From Trochalopteron elliotii (Eukaryota; Chordata; Aves; Passeriformes; Leiothrichidae), in assembly GCA_024734555.1 (NCBI GenBank), contig JANPWX010000064.1, forward strand, positions 513,692-577,691: DNA of 64,000 bases, in the 5' to 3' direction. Positions 56,901 to 64,000 of the stretch are shown here, in pieces. The translations under genes and the position numbers were made by a program. The notes below the pieces were generated by a model. It had not been told where the DNA came from. It worked only from the letters and a program-made list of their open reading frames with translations, and ran no database searches. Positions within the stretch are counted from its first letter, which is position 1; each line of letters opens with the position of its first letter.

Positions 56901-59900
56901 TCTATCTGCAGCATTGAAACCAGCAAGAACAAAGTCACAGCACCCAGTTTACCAGGAAGGCAACTAACAAAGTCTATTTTGGTCAGCCATGTGAACCATA
57001 CAGCTCTGTCAGTGTGCATACACACCTGACAATCTGCTCTACTCCGTAATTCCAAGGGACTCGAACTGTTTAACAGAACTGCTGAACTACTCCTACCAAC
57101 AAGCTAAGGGCACTCTAAAGTTGTTAGTACAGCGTTCATGCTGCTGGAGGCAAACTGTGAGACACCACTAGACTGACAGCATGGAATATTTAGCTGTACA
57201 TCTTGTATGGAATGGGAAATTAGAAAGCATGTTGTACTTTTTTTTGTTTAACAAAACAGTTCAAGTAAACTGTAATAAACAGCTTAGTGCTATTCATTAT
57301 AGTAATTAATATGTGTTTTACAGATATATATATAAATATTTTCATCACTGCATTTAAAAATTCAGCAGTAGTTCACCTGGACTACTAAGAATGTATGCAA
57401 ACTTACGTAAAAACAAGGTTTTGTGGTTTGTAGGGTTTTTTAATCTGAACATTTTGTCATGTCAGCTGAATACAGTGACCTTACTGCATACTTTGTGAAC
57501 GGAACCCATCAAAGGCAAATACATCAAGTATCTTTAATCCGCACTGATTTTTAAGGATTCAATGCCCTGTAATGATTAAAGAGGCATTTCCTCAATGGAA
57601 CAGAAGAGACTGTAGTGAATACAGTCTCATTTGTTAACACATTTTAAGATTTTAATTACTTGCGGTCAGCTTGACCAAATAAAGGATCAAGTTGTGGTTT
57701 CCATTTATTTTTTTCCTTTCAAAGTTGACTTCTATAGCCAAGAGACTCAAATACACACTGCTTGCATTTATACAGAAGCCTTAACGTTGTTTCAGACTAT
57801 GCTGTGCTAGTGTGTCACGACTCCTGACTTAAATGGAGCTATCCTTTCACTTTGGACAGCATTCTGGCAAAGCGCAGCAGCCTTGATTGAGCTGGGAGCC
57901 CCTCAGGCCATTCTCCCAAACTGTGCCATGCGCAAGCAGAGGAAGGCTGTTTCCTTCAGCACTGTCAAGAAAAAAGTCTGAAAATTAGTAAGGCATATTC
58001 AAGAATGTAAAGACAACTTTAGCTGTGTCCAAGCTAACATTGAGCAGCTTGCACCTAATCAAATTCAAATGAAAACTCCAAGAAACCTCACCAAATGTAG
58101 TATTACTGATATCTCCGCAAAATTTGTGCCAATTCTTTAAAAATCTCCCTCTTAAAATGTCTGCCTAATTCTTAACTGACTGAAATAGTTAAATGCTGTG
58201 AAATATCATGCAATATGAGTTATTCTTCTCAAGTTCTCTAAGTAAGAATACTGAAAAAACAGTACTTGAAGTCAACAAGTTTTCCACCTGATGATAGATT
58301 TTTGGCTGTGAGAGCAGAATTGTGCAGGTTGTGAATTACTCAAACCTGTCTGCGCAAGCATCTGATCAATGCTCCCACTACAGTAAGCAATACTGTTTCA
58401 TCCTGGAATCTCTCTAGAGGTATCTTTTTTTATTCTACTTTAAAAGCTGGTGTTGGATTTAGATTTAAATCTTGCATTCCATATTTCTAGTTGCTAGTAA
58501 TTAGTACTTGATGCATTTTGTTATACTGGTCCAGTTTTGCAATACAGAAATTAAGTGTCAAAAATAATAGCTGTGAATTATTGCTATACTCACTTAGACT
58601 GGGGCAGACTCACTAGAAAGAACATAAACCATGGAATTATTTGCTACTTGTTGGGATCCAGGGTGCAATGCAATACAGGTTAAGTAATTTGTCTCATCAT
58701 TGTCCCGATGAAAGACTGTTTAGCTGCTGACATCTACTTACAGCATCTGTTTCGCGTGCCAGCTCAAACAGAAGCGCTAGCGTTTCTCCAGCAGCTATCC
58801 TCATGTTGAGATCATCACAAGACAGCAGGCTCGGAAGTTTATGCAAGTGCCTAAGGAGTTAAGTCATATTCCATTAAGATCTGAATTTTACTGACACTGT
58901 TTCATTGCATATAGAGTCATTACAAACTCTGCTTTCCAAGAAAGATACTCACATTTCAATTTTCTTCTTCACTTCGTTCATTGGACAAATGGTCAACAAC
59001 AGTGTCCATGCTAAGAGAGCACTGACGTGAAGAACAGTATTCTGGGTACTTGATACACCATTAGTGTCTCTATCTCGCTGATAGGCCTTGGTGAAGATGT
59101 TTTCCAGGCATTCCATAGTGGAGTACAGTTCCTGCACGAGGGAAAAATAATGGAAGTGGTTTAGGAGTGACACATTTTCATCTTGTCAGTTTACTGCATT
59201 TGAAAGGTATCAATCATCCTCACCGTAATGTCATCAGTCACAATGAAACAGCAAATCCCTAAGCAGGTTGCGCACTAGACAAAAAAAAAAAAGTGTCAGT
59301 ATTTGACAATAATGTGAGAGTTGACAAAACTTTCAAACTTGGGACCTTTGAAATTTAACATCTGGAGTAACAAACTTGAGATAAAAACCTTAGTAGTCTA
59401 GAAGTCACCAATCCTGTTTAATTCAGTTTCTTTGTAATACTTAGCTCTCAATTCCCATCTGTTCTCAGGATGATTTTACAGCATTTACTACTCACAAGCC
59501 TTCACTTTTCATGTATTATTATTTTAAAATAGCTTACAAACCCCTTGAAAAAGCTACACATGGCATTCTTTTCACCCACTGACTTTAAAACTCACTAGGA
59601 TTTACAAGCAGAAATTATGCTGATAATTATATGATATTTATTTACAGCTGTGGGATATATTTTCCCCTTCTGACCACTATTATAATTAAATAGCATGAAA
59701 ACTCTGCCCTTGAAAAGGCTTTCCAGAAATTTTCCAACTTGTCCTGTAGATCTGTTCCCTATGCCCCATATTCTAGTCCAGTTTCTCTTATGAAGAGTAA
59801 GGGAAAAAACATTTGAAAGTGATGTTTGCACCAACCACACAGGACTCAAAACTACAGTTGAACAGATAAACTTTAATAGCTTTTTTTTCTTTGTAGAAAT

Positions 59901-62703
59901 AACTGCTGTGAAACTAATACTATCTCCTTTTTGCAGCTGACAGTATCTGTTGTGCCATAGCTTGACCAAAATAGGAGTAGCCAGCCATAGAGTGATAAAG
60001 GGAAGTTGGAGAATATTAGTTAAATCTCTGAAGTTTAAAAAAAAGTAAAACTTTTGACAAGAGCTTTGGACAATCTTTCTTCACTATTTCAAGCATACCG
60101 CTGATGTATAGATGAGATGACTGGGCAAAAGTAACTTAAAAATACCTTTGGTAGTATGGCTGTACTGTTTATGTAGTTTCCAGATATGCTATATGTGATT
60201 TTGCCATAAATAAACATAAATGCTTAAGTAACATTCCCGTGTTGTTTAAGAATAAAATTAAATTTCAAGAATAAAATTAATACAAGAAGGATAGATCACT
60301 CAGTGGCAAAGTGGGAAAATGTTTTCTAGGACCCCAACATCAGCCCCCAGAACTGCAGTGAGGAAGCTGCAATACAGTGAGTTCAGACACTTCACAAAGC
60401 AGTATATATAACAGCTGAAGAAGAGAATCATGTTCACCCTTCAGGTGGAACTTTTTAAGCCAGTGAAAACTGCTACGCATCAATCAAGGCATATGTCAAC
60501 ATTGTGAGTACACACTAGTGTGGTAACCTTTAGTTCTGGATTACACAATAGTGAGCTGGTCAAAAGTAGCCCTCTGCCCCTGCCTGGCAAATAAACACTT
60601 CATACTTACAGCCTGTCTGGCTTGGATACTGGCTGTTCCATCACAGACAATCTTCTTCAGAACTGGACCAAGGGTCTTAAAAATCTCCTCGCTTTCAATT
60701 CCTGACCCCATCTGTACACACAGAAGACACGCCAGCCCAGCAGCTGCACACTGTTCATCACTCTTACCTAGGGATTAACAGTGATGAGCAATCACCTTTT
60801 GCACTGCTTTCCTCCTTTAATCTTTAAGATAACAGTCTGAAAGCATGTAAGTGGAAATTCAGAAAAGAATAGATAGAAGATAATTTCAGGTAATTTTCTA
60901 GGACAGCTAAAATGTGACACCTAAATTTAAAAAGTAATGTTACCTAAATTATTAAGCACTCTGTAAAGTACTAGAGAACATTCACAATCTTAATTTCCTT
61001 TAAACAATGTGCTATTTCATAGGGATTATTGCTTTCTAATAGCATGCATGTTTATTACCTTTCTTTATGCAGCGCTCAATGCTATCAGTTAGTGTCATTC
61101 TCCTTTCCATGATAAATTCATATAGTATTTTAGAAGAAAATGCACTTTTCAGACTTTCAAGGGCTGCTTGTCTTGTCTTTGCACTGTTAGAAGAGAGAAA
61201 GAAGACCTCCTGAAATCAGCACGTATCAGTTTAATCTCTGCCTTTGCTTTATGGTGGTTTATATTCGTCTACACCCAATAGTGGAGTAATCCACAGAAGA
61301 ACCACAAAGAAATGAAATGCTCTGAATTGCCTCCTTACTCAGGGACAGCAAAATTTTGTTTGGAGACAGAGTTCACAGTAATATTGCAGGCTGGAAAGAA
61401 AGTCACTCTACTTCAATATATTAGGAAAGTCTAACCCATCCTAAAAAAAAATCGGTAGAAGGAAAAGGGTTTTTTTAGATCCAGAAGTCCCCCCCAGAGT
61501 AAAAAATCTCAGTAAGCATAGGAAAAGATTTGATGTGTATTTTTCTTATTAAATCAGAGAAAACAGACTATACCTCTTGTCCAACGTAAGATCAATAAAT
61601 CCCTTCAACTTGTATTCTAAGTCTTCTTGAGTGGCTTCTTCATCAACATCAGGCCCTAGTCCAGAAGAAATAATTTAGTCCTACTGATGCACACTTCATT
61701 AGCAGACACAGTAGTTCCAACACAATGTTTTTAACACCAATAAGAAAGCAGCTTAACATAGACACCAGCTACAGAGTTGTTCAGTATCACAGCAGCACAA
61801 TGATGTTAAACCTACTACATCAGACTGCATCCTAAAATACTTTTATAAAAACTGGCCTATTCATACATTTGTGGTGTTTCTAGATCTGCTTTTTACGTAT
61901 CCCAAGAATGAATGAGGGAGTGAAATTTTCTCCATCTGCTGATCATCAGCCAATCCTGTCAACAACACATTTTCATCCAGTCCACTCCATCTGTCCCTGG
62001 AGTACAGGGCAGTGCCCACAGCTAATGCAGTGAGTCAAAGCAGCCTGTCCTATGTGACATCAATCAGACACCTCTGCAACAGGAGCTCAGTGAAGAGTAG
62101 CACGTACCCAGAGATGGCTCCCTGCTTATCCCCTGTAGCAGGCTTTCAGGTCTCCTCCTCTCAACAAAATTACATTAGAGCAGTCCAGGTTGAAAAGATG
62201 GTAAAGGAGATAAAGCTAGCTCAAAACAGGCAAACGTGACCATTCCCACCTTAAACTCTTCTGCAGTTCTTACCACTTGAACTACTTGTTATGAAAATCC
62301 ATGCCTTATAATTCACCTTAAAATTCTTATTGTCTCTTTATCAGCACTCTGTATCTTACTGTCTCTATATCTATATTCTATTCTAATAAAAAAGAGCATG
62401 ATAGTTTCATAAGGCTCATGAAACCTGCAGTATGTTCCTACCAAACAAAAACAACAGCCACTGTGATTAATCATCACACAGTGTTAATGTAATGTCATTA
62501 TCTCATTACTGCTACTTACAGTTTACTACTTAAAACTACTAAATCAGCTCAGGTTTTATGTATTTAAAAGATGAATAGATATAAATAAATTAATTTACCA
62601 TCCTCAGTGAAGCTAGCAGGATCACTGAAGCCACTGCAGTGGCTCATAGTTTCAATTGAAGCATCTTCATCACTAAAAGGCTGCACATTTCTGGGCTGAC
62701 CAC
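53884..62703 (-). CDS. IFRD1: IFRD1, interferon-related developmental regulator 1 (11 coding exons, N-terminus missing)
   Basis: Nuclear co-regulator (also called PC4/TIS7) that binds SIN3/HDAC complexes and acts in muscle, gut and neutrophil differentiation; this role comes from knowledge of the family. Reading right to left, exons are 62703-62599, 61655-61574, 61183-61059, 60767-60610, 59274-59224, 59131-58953, 58850-58742, 56756-56622, 55930-55802, 54823-54728 and 53973-53884. All junctions are GT/AG and phases match throughout, giving 418 residues without a stop. Seen segments include NVQPFSDEDASIETMSHCSG near the start, RRMTLTDSIERC, FGPERMYIDCWVKK, and the C-terminus KARSKCRDKRADVGEFF. 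These match human IFRD1 (451 residues) nearly word for word. The order is helical IFRD repeat region first, IFRD C-terminal domain last. About 33 N-terminal residues, which in human are Gly/Ala-rich, must lie in a first exon beyond the window. No frameshift or missing segment is seen. IFRD2 is the paralogue, but the C-terminus fits IFRD1. Confidence 0.97.
54150..54168 (+). repeat. (TA)n microsatellite in an IFRD1 intron
   Basis: About nine TA units in the intron between the last two coding exons. Confidence 0.85.
54728..54823 (-). CDS. IFRD1: IFRD1 coding exon 11
   Basis: The exon encodes SNDFLRNVFELGPPVMLDPA then TLKTMKISRFER. It is 96 nt in phase 0, with acceptor cttgtttag and donor gtaggt. 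Confidence 0.96.
55802..55930 (-). CDS. IFRD1: IFRD1 coding exon 10
   Basis: The exon encodes ERDFPTEMVKFGPERMYIDC, then WVKKQTYETFKEILGSGMQY and HLQ, within the IFRD C-terminal domain. It is 129 nt, phase 0 at both ends, with acceptor tttgtatag and donor gtgagc. Confidence 0.96.
56622..56756 (-). CDS. IFRD1: IFRD1 coding exon 9
   Basis: The exon encodes DFFYEDMDLLTEKLRALATD then GNKHRAKVDKRKQRSVFRDV and LRAVE. The basic run KHRAKVDKRKQR is a plausible nuclear-localisation segment. It is 135 nt, in phase 0 at both ends, with donor gtgatt. Confidence 0.95.
58742..58850 (-). CDS. IFRD1: IFRD1 coding exon 8
   Basis: The exon encodes HLHKLPSLLSCDDLNMRIAA then GETLALLFELARETDA. The acceptor is ccttag and the donor gtaagt. 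Confidence 0.95.
58953..59131 (-). CDS. IFRD1: IFRD1 coding exon 7
   Basis: The exon encodes ELYSTMECLENIFTKAYQRD, then RDTNGVSSTQNTVLHVSALL and AWTLLLTICPMNEVKKKIEM. The acceptor is cgtgcag and the donor gtgagt. It is the largest coding exon of the gene in this window, 179 nt, ending two bases into a Met codon. Confidence 0.95.
59224..59274 (-). CDS. IFRD1: IFRD1 coding exon 6 (51 nt)
   Basis: Small exon of exactly 17 codons, CATCLGICCFIVTDDIT, with acceptor gtctag and donor gtgagg. Both boundaries lie between codons, so skipping it would keep the frame. Confidence 0.94.
60610..60767 (-). CDS. IFRD1: IFRD1 coding exon 5
   Basis: The exon encodes KSDEQCAAAGLACLLCVQ, MGSGIESEEIFKTLGPVLKK and IVCDGTASIQARQA. 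The acceptor is ccctag and the donor gtaagt. Here 'CAAAGLACLLCVQM' replaces the human 'RAAAALASVLCIQL', an ordinary divergence. Confidence 0.95.
61059..61183 (-). CDS. IFRD1: IFRD1 coding exon 4
   Basis: The exon encodes AKTRQAALESLKSAFSSK then ILYEFIMERRMTLTDSIERC. The acceptor is ttctaacag and the donor gtaata. It is 125 nt long with phases 1 in and 1 out. Confidence 0.95.
61574..61655 (-). CDS. IFRD1: IFRD1 coding exon 3
   Basis: The exon encodes PDVDEEATQEDLEYKLKG then FIDLTLDK, the start of the IFRD helical region. The acceptor is ctag and the donor gtatag. Its length of 82 nt keeps phase with both neighbours. Confidence 0.95.
62599..62703 (-). CDS. IFRD1: IFRD1 coding exon 2 (first in window)
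   Basis: The acceptor is ccttaag just above 62703 and the donor is gtaaat below 62599. The exon begins with two bases completing a codon and ends with one base. It encodes the acidic and Ser-rich segment QPRNVQPFSDEDASIETMSH followed by CSGFSDPASFTEDG. The upstream start exon is outside the window. Confidence 0.95.
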
Positions 62704-64000
62704 CTTAAGGAAAAATGAATACAATAGTTTTGTCATTTTTTATATGGAAAAGGAAGATCTGAGGAACAAAAGTAGAACTGAACGCTCCCAGAGCGGATTA
62801 GCTCTCCCTGACCCAACCCACAGAAAGAACATTTCCATCCTCTGCTGGCTCCTTTACTCCCACCTATTCTAAAGACTTAGCTGGCTCTGTTCTGGAAGAT
62901 CATTTGTAAATAGCAAGGAGGAGCCCATCTAGTACTGGTCCAATTCCTACTCTAGACATTGGCTGAATTCCTACTGTAATTTCAGGATCTTTCTATTATC
63001 AGCTTCATGTTAATGCAGTTTTCTGTGACTATGTTTTACAAATAGGTCTATGTTAATTTAACTGCTAGAATGAGCTACTTAAAAAAATGCCATACAGTCT
63101 TTCTTTTTTTTATTTTGAGGAACTTCAAGAGTGTGTAAGTTAAAACTTTACACAAACATACATTATCCAGTTCAATGCAGGATTTATGGGATTAAGTGTA
63201 GTATGTCCAGCAGCATCAGAAATGTCCAACTCTTTTACTACTGAATTACAAGTAAAAGCCAGAACATCAAATGCTTCAACAGGGGAAGCTGAAGTTTTCC
63301 CTCTCAGGACCAAGAAGGCCTTGGTGCAGCAGCTTCAGACTTTTTGCAGAAAGTAGCATTTTTATCAATGTTCACCTCCCTTTTCCTATCTGTTATTTCC
63401 CCATCAGCTCCCAAAACATCATTCACAGAACTCTGAATTCTGTTCTTTCAGCTGTTTTTTTCTAAATTATTTAGAAGGTTGTACACAAGGCTGAACAGCT
63501 TCAGGCAGTCTCCCTGACTATCAAAAGCCCAAAAAACTATTTTTATCTAGGCAGAATCAACTTTCAGTTGGATCAGTGTCCAAGTGCTTTCCAATGAAGT
63601 TAGTCACACTCCGGAAGTTTTGCTGCTTTGAGCTGCACCCACTTGTATCATTAACCATAACCTAAAAAAGCCCTACCAGCCAATGTGTGAGCCAACAAAC
63701 TCGGGAGCTCATAGCTCTCACATGCCCACCTTCTTGCTGCTATCAAACAGGGATTCAACAGAAGTGGCAATAACGACAGCAAGCCCTTCACAAACTAAAA
63801 TAAGGGCAGTTGCAGAAACACCCTATAAATTTCTCACTCCCTGAAAAATTGGCATTAGAAACCGATGCTGCACACAGCTATGCTAGCCTGAAGTGCAGTT
63901 TCTCACCACCCCACAAAGCGTCCGTTCTGCCCCAAGCATCAGCACCTCAGACACACACATTCTGCATTCGTATGAAGACCGCTTATTTTATAATATCCTA
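62704..64000 (-). other. IFRD1: IFRD1 intron 1 (partial)
   Basis: There is no CpG-rich segment and no open frame fitting the expected Gly/Ala-rich IFRD1 N-terminus. The first exon and promoter therefore lie beyond the right edge. Confidence 0.75.

Overview
The window looks like a nuclear chromosome segment from a bird, probably a passerine or another neoavian. It is AT-rich and gene-poor, and its genes are split by introns with GT/AG junctions. It carries several CR1 retroposons (one ends in the direct repeat typical of CR1 3' ends) and at least one endogenous-retrovirus solo LTR. The two recognised genes, IFRD1 and LSMEM1, are neighbours in the same relative orientation on human chromosome 7q31. 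The species cannot be told from the sequence. Nothing prokaryotic is present: no operons, CRISPR arrays or insertion sequences.

Layout: 1-37 kb is mostly intergenic. It holds CR1 copies (about 3.40-3.72, 30.12-30.45 and 34.21-34.97 kb), LTR-like elements (3.78-4.34, 13.40-14.01 and probably 24.69-25.58 kb), and a cluster of polypyrimidine microsatellites around a 400-base assembly gap (18209-18608). About 37.07-37.48 kb is a CpG-rich island, followed by a 215-codon open frame on the plus strand that stops exactly at a CR1 insertion. From 43.8 to 49.05 kb lies LSMEM1 on the minus strand, with three coding exons that join in phase to a 150-residue single-pass membrane protein. From 53.88 to 62.70 kb lie eleven coding exons of IFRD1 on the minus strand, giving 418 residues from about residue 34 of the protein to its stop codon. 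Its first exon lies beyond base 64000.

The least explained part is the plus strand between 37.3 and 46.9 kb. Three open segments (37.28-37.92, 40.83-40.91 and 46.46-46.88 kb) each hold CxxC pairs, and two have the full Cys2-His-Cys spacing of a small zinc finger. The second and third can be joined in phase at GT/AG sites. Together with the CpG island they could mark an undescribed gene running antisense through the large LSMEM1 intron. This is inference; the sequence alone cannot tell a live gene from a decayed one or from chance open frames.

IFRD1 (a nuclear transcriptional co-regulator) and LSMEM1 (a small membrane protein) are linked by conserved order only; no shared pathway is implied.
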